DNA of 64,000 nucleotides from Phytomonas francai (GCA_001766655.1 MJCC01000005.1:31474-95473); one strand, 5' to 3'. Counted from the stretch's first letter, positions 26,901 to 36,256 are shown. The notes: a model not told the origin generated them from the sequence alone. Numbers and translations are program-made.

Positions 26901-28932
26901 TCGACAGCGAGGATTGGCGTGAGTAAAACTTTTCTAAATAAATCGGATTCGCGCGCAGGCCACGAAGGTTAGAACGGAGGCGTTCAGCATACGCTGAATC
27001 CTTTTGAGCGGCATTCCTTTTCAGATACTCCAGTGCCGCCTCCTCCACTTCTCCTGGCGCGTTAGAACCTTCATGGAAGCCCTCCGCCGTACGCAAATCC
27101 TGGCAACCATCCTCTGGGGGAAACTGCTCGTTAATTTCTCGCATCCCCACCCGAATGCGCTCACAAAGTTCAGCGGGAAGGGCAGCTTTTGGTATTTTAG
27201 ATGCAGAAACGTCGGGATATTGCATCATAAAGTCGTTTATAGCTTTCAAGCGCTCATCGTAGAGCTCCAATACAGAAAAAGTGGCCTTGACGGCGTCGCG
27301 CTCCGCTACAAAGCGACTAATCCCTTCTCCTCTGCATGTCACCCCGCATAAACTAAATTCGCAGATGAAGGTACTGCCCTTCTTTGTGAATTCCACCACT
27401 GGATTTGAGGCATCGTCAAAAAGAAAGCGATATAGCCCGTACATCGTGTCGTAATGTCGGTTAAGGCTCAGGAGGATGGAATTGAGAGGCGCGCTATTTG
27501 CGACTGGGCTACTGCTGGAAGGAGCTGAACCCGAATTGTTCTCTTTCAAAGTAGCCAACGCTCCAGATGATGAGGTAGCCATTTTATTTCCATTTAGTAA
27601 ATGTTGGGGTTGTTCCTGTTTCAAGAGTTTTAAAATGCAAAGGGCGTGAGATGCGCATCGCTGTTTGGCCTCTTTCGCGGAACTCGCTACACCAATTGCG
27701 ATGAGGTTTGTCGCCTCCTCCAATATCAAACTACTAGCAAACACTTTATTCCCTACGCGAGCTGTCTGAATGAGTTCGCCTGCATTGTGAAGTTCGTTAT
27801 TAAGCCTCTGCAAGGCAGAATGTGGTTGAAAAGAGCTTTCCATATTCCATCCTTTCTCAAAAAACTCCCCTGCACAATTTACGATATCATTAGTAGAAGG
27901 GGGAATGCGCATTTTCAGAAGCATTTTTTCACGGAGCATCAGCTTTTTCTTTTGGATGTAAACCATACAGGCAGAAATATAATTACCCCACCCCTCTAAA
28001 GAGTCCGGCCGACGTGGAGGGAGAAGTGAAGCAAAGGATTGATGATGTTTTGGCACATGACGAGGTGAAGAGGGCTTCTCGAGCGAAAAAAAATTGCCAA
28101 ACGTACGATTTTCCTTAAGCGGCAGAGGTGGGGGGGACGTGGGATCTTGCTTTACGGAGTAATAATCAATAAGCCTTGTAGCGTGCATAAAGCATAACAT
28201 TTTTGCATTCTTTTCACGCGTGGATTGCCCAACTGCGGTCACAAGACGCCCATTAACCTGAAAGGATAACGAGCATTGCTTAAAGTTGCTTTTTGGGACG
28301 TGTTGGGTGATCAGCCGCTCGACGCCGCCCTTTAGACAAGAAGAAGGGGGAGTATTTATGTTAGTCGCCGCATGCAGCTTTTCCTTTCGTTGCTGTAGTA
28401 AGCTATCGCGCAGGAAATCATCAACCTGATGCTCCGCTTTGCTATTGATATCAAGTGGGGAAACCTCCTCAAAAGTAATGCCGAAACTCCTGGGGGGGTG
28501 AGGCTTCGGAGCTTCGCCAAACGTGGGAGAGGGCTCTGCCTGAAGATGGCTGCTTCTAGAATCATGCTGTTGACTATTCGAATTATAGATATTAAAATCA
28601 GTCGAAGTTATAGATGAAAGGCTCTCATCTGTCGGGGGCTTCATAAAAAAGAAGGACGATCCACCTTTTTGTTTATTTCTGGTTCTTTTTGTGGCACCCT
28701 TAGACACAAATGAACGCTGATGCTCATTTTTACTCACATTGTTCCTAATAGAACCAGAAGCTCCTATTTCTCGACGTGGGAAACTATCGTATTTGTTTAC
28801 CGTATGACTAGCAGGGGTCTGTGTGCATGCCTTCACCTTGCTCCATACGAGAGTAGGTTGATAAGAGCTAAAATAACGGTTTCGTAACGGAGCACGAGAG
28901 AAAAAACGGCCTAGAGGAGGCAGTCCGTACAT
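23980..28932 (-). CDS. DExH (RHA-type) RNA helicase with dsRNA-binding modules, probably mitochondrial; KREH2 candidate
   Basis: The start is placed at the ATG at 28932, because the frame further upstream has no ATG and encodes a pyrimidine tract ending in CAG eight bases before it. This gives 1,650 residues with the presequence-like MYGLPPLGRFFSRAPLRN. dsRBD-like segments lie near 215-260, 370-440 and 480-565. The helicase core has GCGKTT (702), TQPRR, DEVH (798), SAT (830), TNIAESGITI (1017) and QRRGRAGR (1130). HA2-like and OB-like regions follow (LLLFG, about 1490). This is the DHX9/DHX36 family; in kinetoplastids the mitochondrial member with dsRBDs is the RNA-editing helicase REH2, which is longer (about 2,170 aa). 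A 60-residue tandem repeat splits motifs V and VI. The C-terminus is acidic (GEDDDDDAWEE). Confidence 0.8.
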   Translation of the reverse strand: MYGLPPLGRFFSRAPLRNRYFSSYQPTLVWSKVKACTQTPASHTVNKYDSFPRREIGASGSIRNNVSKNEHQRSFVSKGATKRTRNKQKGGSSFFFMKPPTDESLSSITSTDFNIYNSNSQQHDSRSSHLQAEPSPTFGEAPKPHPPRSFGITFEEVSPLDINSKAEHQVDDFLRDSLLQQRKEKLHAATNINTPPSSCLKGGVERLITQHVPKSNFKQCSLSFQVNGRLVTAVGQSTREKNAKMLCFMHATRLIDYYSVKQDPTSPPPLPLKENRTFGNFFSLEKPSSPRHVPKHHQSFASLLPPRRPDSLEGWGNYISACMVYIQKKKLMLREKMLLKMRIPPSTNDIVNCAGEFFEKGWNMESSFQPHSALQRLNNELHNAGELIQTARVGNKVFASSLILEEATNLIAIGVASSAKEAKQRCASHALCILKLLKQEQPQHLLNGNKMATSSSGALATLKENNSGSAPSSSSPVANSAPLNSILLSLNRHYDTMYGLYRFLFDDASNPVVEFTKKGSTFICEFSLCGVTCRGEGISRFVAERDAVKATFSVLELYDERLKAINDFMMQYPDVSASKIPKAALPAELCERIRVGMREINEQFPPEDGCQDLRTAEGFHEGSNAPGEVEEAALEYLKRNAAQKDSAYAERLRSNLRGLRANPIYLEKFYSRQSSLSIATVKEEILKSIAENRVTVICGTTGCGKTTQVPQYIFDHEILAGRGAQCNIIVTQPRRISAFSVADRISQERLSVVGEEVGYAVRLEAKMGRHINLCTSGVLLQILSSQPTLEHVTHLIIDEVHERDINCDVILALAKQILTKNTTIKVILMSATMHSSQFASYFDVAKVIQVEGAVYPVQVRYLEDIVSIAANPGADFRPYYSPMFDVIDKNKQPALKSSENGKRGGSGGSRPRQRYDVTRTPQKVDYQLIAYLIHYSIEVDLQGVTKGKSILVFLPGWKELLAAKQALEGMGGIARDPSLAPRRRFRVLLLHSTVASQQQRECFAPAPDGLVKVVLATNIAESGITIDDVAVVIDTGLVKQTAWTLRGASPPSSQPPLSQPPLSEPPLSQPPLSQPPLSEPPLSQPPLSQPPLSQPPLSQLPLSEPPLSQPEAHAATQLSLGYASRANATQRRGRAGRTQGGVCYRLLSRPTWAALPAFPEAEIHRVPLTQLLLRLLALGHRAPEATLATFLEPPAPTHVNVSMALLKNLDAITPEGKLTSLGFYLSKLPCDPRIGKMVMMGAVLHCLDSVLTLAACADVCPFLTSRELALEARKRRKFFSRGSQSDHLSFLNAYNAFCATGEDDKFAHFNYLHVGNLELISKYKLQYCDILRRSGMIRQEELLPVAPQSQQAVGKPSESKGFDNEIDTTLTDASYFPSHGGRLFLDASVLSRWARNVALLKACLCAALFPNLAVFDPLPIVDAIKGDLRKSSGKLKLRTKTHRTISPAAESVCYRLGAPREHGAPTREELMKEIAAQAQPPTMDNPTTPAMLYVYQEIFAVREANKTFLTNVSSISLWSLLLFGVSDANTQYFDALGVCVIDGWIFVCVDQPTFHLLRDLRHALNDCVWRRYKDPNHKANNNALRILRELIKDVLEASLDINDSTHNRLVDSGVIIAPQGRNNVDSSIDAINYSFEDNLGEDDDDDAWEE
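25606..25785 (-). repeat. Coding tandem repeat, 12 x 15 bp (PPLSQ / PPLSE)
   Basis: Twelve in-frame 15-base units encode PPLSQ or PPLSE, with one PPSSQ and one LPLSE variant. They lie between helicase motifs V and VI. The units are nearly identical at DNA level; the common form in plus orientation is TGTGACAGGGGGGGC or its GGTT/TCTGAAA variant, so recent slippage or unequal exchange is likely. Confidence 0.95.
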
Positions 28933-28940
28933 TTTTTCCC

Positions 28941-28964
28941 CTGAAAAGAAAATAAGGAAAAAAG
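28941..28964 (-). promoter_or_regulatory. Putative trans-splice acceptor of the DExH helicase mRNA
   Basis: The sense strand reads CTTTTTTCCTTATTTTC then TTTTCAG, with the AG eight bases before the ATG at 28932. A tract this clean directly before the ATG sets the start codon and leaves a very short 5' UTR. Confidence 0.75.
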
Positions 28965-29220
28965 TCGAATGCAAAAGAATGGAGTTCACTGGTGTCAATG
29001 AAAGAGATTGAAAAATTTGATTGAAAGAAAGCAACCGAAATGTAATTCATCGATAAATCCGAAAGCCACCGAACTGCTTTCCATACGTTTTGCGCAATCA
29101 CAAATGTCAGACATTGTATATATTGAGGGTAGACGAAAAATATGCATCACAGAAAATAAGCGCATGGTGTCGTTTGTTCTTACGCGCACATGCGCTGAGG
29201 GGGGAATAAACAGAAACCCA

Positions 29221-29874
29221 CTATTTATGCTCCGCGGAGGGTGTTGAAAGGGTTCTTCTTTTTTCAAGATCCTGAATTTTCTCTTCGTCGGTCATGCGAT
29301 TCCAGCGAATTTCACGCACCGTCTGTACGCGACTTCCAAGCAACTTCACTGGCTTCTCCACATACTCCCACTTGGGATTCACAATATAGCGAAAGTAAAG
29401 GTAGATGCACGTGATAATAGTTCCTAATACGATAAGCAGCAGCTTAAAGTTACGAAGCCGCTCCGTGCCCATCGTGTGGTATAAGGTACTTCGCTGCGAA
29501 TACAGCCCACTCGAAACCGTTTCGAAGGTATGCACATTACAGTTTTGCTCATAGTAGAGGCCGCGGTCCTCCTGATCTTTTAAAACCCGCCGCTGGTTTT
29601 GCTCAACACGAAGCATGCTCAGTTCATGTTGGCGTTTCAAGTTGAACACCTCCTTATCACGCCGGATGATCTCCAAAATAATCGCCTCTCGCGCCTCTTG
29701 ATGTGCATGCGAGTCGAGGTCCTTTGGAAAGCCTAATTTTATGTAATCATGCGGGGTTTCGCTCTTTTCGATTTCTTCTTTCGCTGCGCCTGAGGGGCCC
29801 ATGGCAATGGTTGCCATACATCTTGTAAGGCAGTTCGACTTTGCACAACAAGCACCACCCCACGCACGGCGCAT
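29221..29874 (-). CDS. Single-pass membrane protein, hypothetical
   Basis: The frame has 217 codons from the first ATG; an ATG at residue 20 is an alternative start. A charged region with likely coiled coil (EAIILEIIRRDKEVFNLKRQ, about 65-100) is followed by one clear transmembrane segment (FKLLLIVLGTIITCIYLYF, about 143-161). A short basic tail ends in EKRRTLSTPSAEHK. The Arg- and Cys-containing N-terminus (MRRAWGGACCAKSN) is compatible with a mitochondrial signal but not decisive. I do not recognise a family. With one central-to-C-terminal membrane span and a long soluble N-terminal domain it could be an organelle membrane tether or a subunit of a larger complex; this is inference only. Confidence 0.6.
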   Translation of the reverse strand: MRRAWGGACCAKSNCLTRCMATIAMGPSGAAKEEIEKSETPHDYIKLGFPKDLDSHAHQEAREAIILEIIRRDKEVFNLKRQHELSMLRVEQNQRRVLKDQEDRGLYYEQNCNVHTFETVSSGLYSQRSTLYHTMGTERLRNFKLLLIVLGTIITCIYLYFRYIVNPKWEYVEKPVKLLGSRVQTVREIRWNRMTDEEKIQDLEKRRTLSTPSAEHK

Positions 29875-30199
29875 TCTTTTCGTCCGCCTATGTTAAGCAA
29901 TAGCAATCTATATATGTATCAATTCTTGTGCTTATGCAGAGAATAGCGAATGTGCGAATAAACAGGGACGAGGGGAGTATCTTTCCCTTGGAAATTAAAC
30001 CATAAAAAGAAGCTGATTTCTTCAAAGTTCATTTTGCACATTTTATGTATCAACACGCCTTCACTATGATCTGCTATAATTTGTGCGTAAGGACCCTTCG
30101 AGTTTATCGGAGAATCTGCTTCTATACACATCTGGAAAAGCGAAATCGCCCGTCTCAATGCTCATTCTCAGGGCAAAAATGGGAAATGCAATGAATATT
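29875..30199. other. Intergenic region, no gene seen
   Basis: This 325-base AT-rich spacer lies between the F-box gene and the membrane-protein gene. It contains only a random-looking short frame. No RNA gene was identified. Confidence 0.55.
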
Positions 30200-32284
30200 T
30201 TACATTATAACATCCAACACCTCACTGTCCTTCATGTTTTCCACTCGTCGAAGAATCCCTGTCAACCGCAGTAGCACCTTCTCATTACGTTTATTTAACG
30301 TAATCAGGAATTCTTGGCTAGACCTATCCATCGCACACTGGATTAAGCATCGTCGTGCGGTATAATACCCATTATCGTTGAGTGGGAAAAACGCTTTAAA
30401 CGCCAGCCAACGCTTCTGAATCACCCTCCACGAGCTCCCGTGAGAGCTTGCTTTACTCGCTTCTCCTTTATCGTTTTTCATTGCCCCTTCATTAGTTTCA
30501 AAAAGCGAAGAATTAGATAAAAGTAATTCTAAACCTGCGAAGCTCTCGATACCACGTCGAAGAACTACTGGAATGGATTCGACCTCCGCTCTCCCCCCAT
30601 GGCCGTTGATAATCAACGAGACCATACGCCGCTCAAAGTGCTCGAGATCTTCTAATGTAAGATACGCACCTGAAAAGGGGCTCATGGTTGGACTCACAGC
30701 CTTCAGCGCTGGGGAGATGTCGTTATCCTCCGTAACTTCTTTTATTTTGCTCGGGAAGATACGATTTTGAAGCTCCTGTAGCTGCGCTTGCTGTGCAGAA
30801 AACTTTTCATTGTTTTCCTGAATGCGGCTTTGCAGTTGACCATGTGCCGCTTCAATTCCTTTAATTTGCTCCGACAGCTTCTGGATCGAATCTGCGTCAG
30901 GGTTAGGGAGATTCTCATTATCCTTGCATTCGTGCTCGGTGGTATTTAGATTTCGTTTGGAACATAGATCAAAAAATCTCTTTCTTGGGGCGAGATTGAG
31001 GCCACGGCCCTGAGCATAGGCCATAGTTTCTAGATTTTGCTTCCCAAGCAGACCTTGCACACTTTCCGGAAGCTTTCGTGCGTGCTCTTCTACAACTCGT
31101 TCGTCCATACGCTGCTCAAGATCTTTGTACATTGCTCTCCATTTTACCACTTCTTCCTCATCGTCCTCCACTTGCTTGGGATGATTGAGCAGCTCCTTTT
31201 TCAGATTCTTTGGCACGCTTTTTTTTCTAGCGGCGCTGTGAAGATCCGTTCTTCCGAACCACACCTGACTGCTCCCACAGAGAACGTGAAATCGCTTGCA
31301 GGTGCGGCTTAGCTCTGCCAAGGAAGGCGCCGCGCAATAGCTAAAAATTGAAATCAAATCCCTCGCGCAAAGATCTTCTAAGAGAAAGTTTCCAGCGCCG
31401 AGCAAGGCCCCCTTGTCGTCTTTAGTGGCTGTTAGCCAGGGCCCCGTGAGCTCCACCCCAGCCTCCCTCGCCATTCGAAGAATCTCGCCGTCGTGGTCGA
31501 GGGCCTCTTCGCAGGACTCCCCAATCCGCTTGAGCTCCGACTGCAGATCCCAGACGGAGCGCGTGGGAAGGCGGAATTTGTTGAACGACGCGCGAATTTC
31601 TTCGATATCGGGCGAACGCAAGGGCGGGAAGCGATCGCGAGGGAAGGAATAGGGAATCCCTTGCCCGCCCTCGGAGCTCGGCCTCCCATCCTGCCCGTTC
31701 ACATCCGTTTCCATACTATTGCAGGGGCTCAGATCCGTTATGAGCGGTATCGAAGACGGGCAATGGTTATTATCCTTACCCAAGGGTTTTCGACGAACTA
31801 TCGGGTGAGGATCAGCGTGGTCGTGCATTTTATCTTTGAAGGTCCTCCAAGCGTTTTTATTATTATTCATGGAAGACAATCGACGGGAGTGAGAGCTTCC
31901 GGAAGCTACGGAAGATCTCTGTGATCGTCGACTTGAGGTCTCAGACGTCGTATGCGACGATTTAACGTGATCTACTTCCAAGGATGCCGGATTAGTTGCC
32001 TTCCCTTTGAGAGATGAATGATTTGCTCTATCGTTTTTGTCGTGTCTTATACTCGGGCGCTTTGCAGCCTGCCCAGAAGACGCTGCTTTAAGCTTTGTGG
32101 CCGCCCTTTCCGTCCTTGGGAGACCATGATGAAGAGTGAGCGGAGGATTGGCCTTTTCCTTCGACGATACGCTTCTCTTATGCTTTTTTGAATGCTTACC
32201 ATCGGAGGGGTTTTTGGCAGTACCGGATCGATTTAATTTACTTGGCGATTTGCTCCTTTTCCGTGGTTTTGCCGCACGCGGCAT
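30200..32284 (-). CDS. F-box protein with basic disordered N-terminus
   Basis: The protein has 694 residues. The first 200 are Lys/Arg/Ser-rich (KPRKRSKSPSK and similar) and look disordered and possibly nuclear. Residues about 299-345 match an F-box: FLLEDLCARDLISIFSYCA, then LAELSRTCKRFHVLCGSSQ and VW. F-boxes recruit the Skp1-Cullin ubiquitin ligase through Skp1. Behind it are a coiled coil (about 480-525, SIQKLSEQIKGIEAAHGQ) and a C-terminal ordered region without obvious WD40 or LRR substrate-binding repeats. The F-box assignment is from the pattern of hydrophobic residues. Whether it acts in an SCF complex is inference. Confidence 0.65.
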   Translation of the reverse strand: MPRAAKPRKRSKSPSKLNRSGTAKNPSDGKHSKKHKRSVSSKEKANPPLTLHHGLPRTERAATKLKAASSGQAAKRPSIRHDKNDRANHSSLKGKATNPASLEVDHVKSSHTTSETSSRRSQRSSVASGSSHSRRLSSMNNNKNAWRTFKDKMHDHADPHPIVRRKPLGKDNNHCPSSIPLITDLSPCNSMETDVNGQDGRPSSEGGQGIPYSFPRDRFPPLRSPDIEEIRASFNKFRLPTRSVWDLQSELKRIGESCEEALDHDGEILRMAREAGVELTGPWLTATKDDKGALLGAGNFLLEDLCARDLISIFSYCAAPSLAELSRTCKRFHVLCGSSQVWFGRTDLHSAARKKSVPKNLKKELLNHPKQVEDDEEEVVKWRAMYKDLEQRMDERVVEEHARKLPESVQGLLGKQNLETMAYAQGRGLNLAPRKRFFDLCSKRNLNTTEHECKDNENLPNPDADSIQKLSEQIKGIEAAHGQLQSRIQENNEKFSAQQAQLQELQNRIFPSKIKEVTEDNDISPALKAVSPTMSPFSGAYLTLEDLEHFERRMVSLIINGHGGRAEVESIPVVLRRGIESFAGLELLLSNSSLFETNEGAMKNDKGEASKASSHGSSWRVIQKRWLAFKAFFPLNDNGYYTARRCLIQCAMDRSSQEFLITLNKRNEKVLLRLTGILRRVENMKDSEVLDVIM

Positions 32285-33032
32285 TTTGGTTCAAACTAGA
32301 AAATGTACGGTAAATCGGTAACTTTCTTTTCCAAGACAGCATTGCTACTAGTGAATAGTGTAAAGCATTTTCGAAAATATAGAAACATGTAGCGCTAGAC
32401 AAACATATATATCTATATCTATATGCAAGGATTTTCCTTTCTTAATGCAATCGATTTTTACATTTAATCTACATCGACGATAGAGATACCGGGGGCATAA
32501 TTACGCAATCGATAAGGACAATTAATCAATTCTTACGAGGATCATATCGTTCCACATCTTTGCTACGGATACCATGTGGAAAAGGGGAAGACAAAATGGG
32601 AAAAAGTACAAATTCACGAAACATATTCCCGAAAGAGAAAGTAATGGGTGAATTAAATTTTTATTTTTATAATCTTCCCTCCGCCCCCCCCCCCCCCCCA
32701 AAAAAAAAAAACTATGAAACCTCTTCAGAGATAACCTTATCTCTTGAAATGATTTCATCAGCAGAGTAAATGAAATGTATTCGATTTTTTCGTAGGGGGC
32801 TACATCCGAAAAACTCAATGCAGTTGAATCTTTTTGACTGTTTGCCAGAGCCTTTTCTATTCCATTTTTTTTTGCATTTATTCAGTCCCCTTGTATGTTT
32901 TTGATGCTCTTTTTCTTCAAAAAATAAAGGTGCCAATTTATACATAAGTTTCCCTAACACCCAGTTTTCTGGGTTTTTTTTCCTCGGCGAAAAAGCAGGT
33001 GACTGTACGACGGTGAACTTTCCTAATGAGGA
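32285..33032. other. Intergenic region with an A/C homopolymer pair
   Basis: This 748-base spacer lies between the cyclase-like gene and the F-box gene. The C16A12 tract at 32684-32711 is the only notable feature. Two short minus-strand frames (32522-32818, 32712-32960) span the homopolymer or lack features and are not called. Confidence 0.5.
32684..32711 (-). repeat. T12-G16 homopolymer junction in the sense strand
   Basis: On the plus strand sixteen C are followed directly by twelve A. In the transcript this is T12 then G16, in the 3' flank of the cyclase-like gene. Confidence 0.85.
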
Positions 33033-36000
33033 TTAGATGCTTATTGCGAGAAGTCGACAGGCTTCTTTGAGATACTCCACCGCGGCAGTATAGGGATCTA
33101 CTTTATTTTTCTTCTTATGAGACTGACCTTGCGCTTTGCCCGAGGGCGTCGAGGGGTGAGATCCATTGCTGACGATCGGCATGGTCGCGGGAAAGCTGAC
33201 GCGCCCGCCTTTGGGGGGATTCGAACGACCATTCGGCCCTTTTTGCGCAGCGGGGGGAAGCCGAGGCAGGGAAAGCCCAGCCCCACCCCCTCCTCCTCCT
33301 CCGGGATGCGAGGATACGCGGCCTCGATCGCAGGCCCCCGGCAGGGTCTTCGCGGGGCTCCCCCCCCCGCTCTGCGCGCGCGAGCCTCCCTTGCGGAAAG
33401 GCAGCTCGGAGGTCTCGCTGAGGCGCGAGGGCGAGTTCGACTTCACCTGCCCCGCGCGAAGGGGCGGCCACGCGATCACCCCGCTCCCGATGCCGACCGC
33501 GGTCTGCAGGAGGCGGAGGAGCTTCGTCGCGTACGCGATAAAAGCGGCGTAAAACGGCGCCTCGCCGCCGTCCGCGAGGGGGAGGGACCGCGGCGCGGCG
33601 GGGCTCCGCGGCCCGCCCTCCGCCCGCGCGGCCCGCTCGAAGAGGACGAGCAGCCGCTCGATCGCGCGCGGGATCGCGTCGGCGTCGGGGCCGGCCCCCG
33701 CCGGGCCGCCCAACACCGCCTCCACCGCGCGATCCCCGGGGTCGGCCGCGAGCGCGTACGCCTTTTCCATAAGCGCCAGTCGACGGTACGCAAAGGCCCT
33801 CGGGAGGACGGAGTAGACCACGATCGGGGTGTCGAACCCCTTGAAAAAGGCACTGTGGTGCTTGACGATGTTGTACTTCAAATCCACCACGTTTTCCTGC
33901 TTGGCGTAGTAGGCCTGGACGATATCCGCCATGGCGTACACCTCCCCATAGCGCGTCGCGCTGCAAAGCCTAGCGGACTCACAAATAAGAGAATCGGTGC
34001 ACTCGAAGACGCCTTCTTTGATATGCTGACGAAAGGTAGACATGGGAAGCGTCGTGATCGCCCCGCGGAGCAAAAAAACGTCCTCGCTGCCTTCCTCTGC
34101 GAGGTCAGAGGTGCCATTTCCGGCCTGATTCACCATGACGTAGACCTCCAAGGTAAACGCGAGGGCGTCTTCGACCTGCGTAAACATATACACAAAGACA
34201 TCCGTATTGTTGCCTTTCAAAAAGAATCCATCATGCGTTTTAGCGGTACTATGCACGTACGATCGAAGGGTTTGCCGGAGCTGTCGAAACTCCTGCTCGG
34301 AGGAGGAGCGACACGCGCGGGAATGTCGCCACATCTCCTCATCGCCGAGGTCTATACTGCACACGTACGCCGTCTTCGACGCCTGTAGACGATCCTCTTG
34401 GATCACGATAAAATGATCCTCGGACTCCATTGCTTTTCCCTCCAAAGCCGCGCACATCTCCTCAACCCGTCGAGCGTGTGAAAGCAAACGATCATTCGCC
34501 AGCTGAAGGGTGCGCAGCTCCAGGAGTCGCCGGGCCGCACTCGCGGTAGGATCCTCACCATCCGAGGCGTCCCCCTGACTTTCTCCTTTTTCTCCTTGAA
34601 AGGGCGCGTCGATTAATTCCGCGTCTCCGGTGTACGGGTCCCCGGTGCACGGCGGCGCTTTCCCGAGTCTTGCGCGGATGCGATCGGCGAGGGTTTTGGC
34701 CGCTTTCAGAGGAGGCCGCGTATGCCGCATTGCCTGCATAACCGTCCGGACCACCTCGGAGGGGTCGGCGCCCTTTATTTCGGGAAACACCGGCGTCGGG
34801 CAGAGCGCGCAGAGCCCCAGGTCTCGCCTTCCTTCCAAGGATTTTGGAAGAATTGAGCACACGACGCGGCGTTTTCCGGAAAGCGTGGCCACATTCCACG
34901 CCTCACCCAGCGTCGTTCGAACGCCCATCGCGATGACATCGAGCAGGGCGCCGCCATCGCCCGATCCCGACCGCCTGGATCGCCTCGGCGCATTCCCGCT
35001 TGGGTTATTCTCCCCACCCCCGTGCAGGCGGGCTTCTTTCAGGAGAAGATTCGCCCAGACATCATTCACGACGATTTCGCCCACCGCGGCGAGCTCCAGG
35101 GCGGCGTGTAGGCCTTCCGCCAACGCGGCGCCGAAGAATGCGGCCCGTCCGCTCACCGGATCGACCTCGACCTCCGGCGTGCAGGCGTAGATGCAGGTGT
35201 GGAGCCGAGGACCGCCAAAAAGCGGCCCGTTGAAGTCGGAGACGGTCGCGAAACACTCCGTCTTCTCCACCAGCGCGGGCCAGGGCAGCTTAATCGTCTG
35301 CTCATGGCACTCCTTCGCGAACGCAAGGGCCCCACGCGGGCTCTGAAAGGCAAACACCTCCACACTCCATAGCGAGCAGGCACGGTAACCGTGAAACCTT
35401 CGGCACGCCGTGATTAGGATTTGATCGTACACGCTCCGCACAACCTCCTCGACCGCTCGATCGCACTTTTCATCGACGGAAACAAAGTGTAGGACAAAGG
35501 ATACCTCGCGCTGGGGTGCGAAGAGGGCATCGCAGCGCTGGATATGATAGAGGTCATCGTGGGCCTCCATAAGGGCGGCCTCCGCCGCTTCCAGTCGCTG
35601 CCGCCCCGCTAGCCGAAGCGCCGCGAGTGTTCGCAACTTATCCGCCGCAACCTCCATCCGATTTGTCTGACGCTGGCGAAGAATATCCTCAACCAGGCGC
35701 GCTTTTAAGGTGTCGTTCTCATTCTGAATCCCTATTTGAGACTCCTGAAGCTTTTTGACGGTTTCCTGATGACGTAACCGCTCCGCATCGGATTCTAATT
35801 TCATCTGCACTATCACCCCCTGCAACTTCTCAACCGCGGCAACAAGCTCCATATTTAAGGTCGTAAGCCGCAGTACGTCGCTTTTACGATACATCAGACA
35901 ATCCTTTTCCTCGACAAGGGAGCCATTCGCGGGGGGGACGATAGGCTCCGGAATGGCGTCCCTTTCTTTCCTAAATTGCCCCACCTCAACGCTTAAATTA

Positions 36001-36173
36001 TAAACCCTTTCCTTTAGTTCGCTAATCGTTTTTTCGCATTCATTTTTTTCGTAAATAAGCCGCATGATGTGCGCATCCTTGTCTTTTTCTACATCCGCCG
36101 CAGGGGAGATGCTACTATCTGCTTTGTATTCTTTCAAGGTACTAGCGGATGTGGAAGGGTCGCTTGTGTTCAT
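33033..36173 (-). CDS. Soluble protein with two degenerate class III nucleotidyl-cyclase domains
   Basis: The protein has 1,046 residues. An N-terminal coiled coil (about 40-215) is followed by two copies of a cyclase-like fold. Copy 1 (about 223-445) runs VSFVLHFVSVDE, YRACSLWSVEVFAFQSPRGA, LHTCIYACTPEVEVD and AAFFGAALAEGLHAA. Copy 2 (about 600-790) runs AYVCSIDLGDEEMW, FFLKGNNTDVFVYMFT, LLRGAITTLPMS and CTDSLICESARLCSA. The order matches trypanosome receptor adenylate cyclases (TDIESSTALW, VKTVGDSFMIA, VRVGIHTG, YGRTTNMAAR). There is no signal peptide or membrane span. In copy 1 the first metal-binding Asp site and the GD pair are lost; in copy 2 an Asp (CSID) remains but the GD is NTD. Catalysis is therefore doubtful. 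The C-terminal 200 residues are low complexity. Confidence 0.65.
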   Translation of the reverse strand: MNTSDPSTSASTLKEYKADSSISPAADVEKDKDAHIMRLIYEKNECEKTISELKERVYNLSVEVGQFRKERDAIPEPIVPPANGSLVEEKDCLMYRKSDVLRLTTLNMELVAAVEKLQGVIVQMKLESDAERLRHQETVKKLQESQIGIQNENDTLKARLVEDILRQRQTNRMEVAADKLRTLAALRLAGRQRLEAAEAALMEAHDDLYHIQRCDALFAPQREVSFVLHFVSVDEKCDRAVEEVVRSVYDQILITACRRFHGYRACSLWSVEVFAFQSPRGALAFAKECHEQTIKLPWPALVEKTECFATVSDFNGPLFGGPRLHTCIYACTPEVEVDPVSGRAAFFGAALAEGLHAALELAAVGEIVVNDVWANLLLKEARLHGGGENNPSGNAPRRSRRSGSGDGGALLDVIAMGVRTTLGEAWNVATLSGKRRVVCSILPKSLEGRRDLGLCALCPTPVFPEIKGADPSEVVRTVMQAMRHTRPPLKAAKTLADRIRARLGKAPPCTGDPYTGDAELIDAPFQGEKGESQGDASDGEDPTASAARRLLELRTLQLANDRLLSHARRVEEMCAALEGKAMESEDHFIVIQEDRLQASKTAYVCSIDLGDEEMWRHSRACRSSSEQEFRQLRQTLRSYVHSTAKTHDGFFLKGNNTDVFVYMFTQVEDALAFTLEVYVMVNQAGNGTSDLAEEGSEDVFLLRGAITTLPMSTFRQHIKEGVFECTDSLICESARLCSATRYGEVYAMADIVQAYYAKQENVVDLKYNIVKHHSAFFKGFDTPIVVYSVLPRAFAYRRLALMEKAYALAADPGDRAVEAVLGGPAGAGPDADAIPRAIERLLVLFERAARAEGGPRSPAAPRSLPLADGGEAPFYAAFIAYATKLLRLLQTAVGIGSGVIAWPPLRAGQVKSNSPSRLSETSELPFRKGGSRAQSGGGSPAKTLPGACDRGRVSSHPGGGGGGGAGLSLPRLPPAAQKGPNGRSNPPKGGRVSFPATMPIVSNGSHPSTPSGKAQGQSHKKKNKVDPYTAAVEYLKEACRLLAISI

Positions 36174-36221
36174 AATTGTCCATATAGGCTAAATATCTGA
36201 GCTAATAACAAATTCTAGCTA

Positions 36222-36256
36222 CTTTTAAAATGAGTAAAAAAAGGGGTGAGGGACGA
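36222..36256 (-). promoter_or_regulatory. Putative trans-splice acceptor of the cyclase-like mRNA
   Basis: The sense strand reads TCTCGTCCCTCACCCC then T7 and ACTCATTTTAAAAG, with the AG about 50 bases before the ATG at 36173. It overlaps the 3' end of the small frame at 36225-36500. Confidence 0.5.

Noticed and set aside
28933..29034. N-terminal extension of the DExH helicase starting 34 codons upstream
   Set aside because: The upstream codon is TTG, and the added residues are encoded by a pyrimidine tract and splice acceptor, so they are not translated.
33117..34388. Long plus-strand open frame (423 codons) antisense to the cyclase-like gene
   Set aside because: It lies over a GC-rich block where third positions are nearly all G/C, which removes stop codons on the other strand. 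Its Arg/Gly/Pro-rich product has no recognisable feature.
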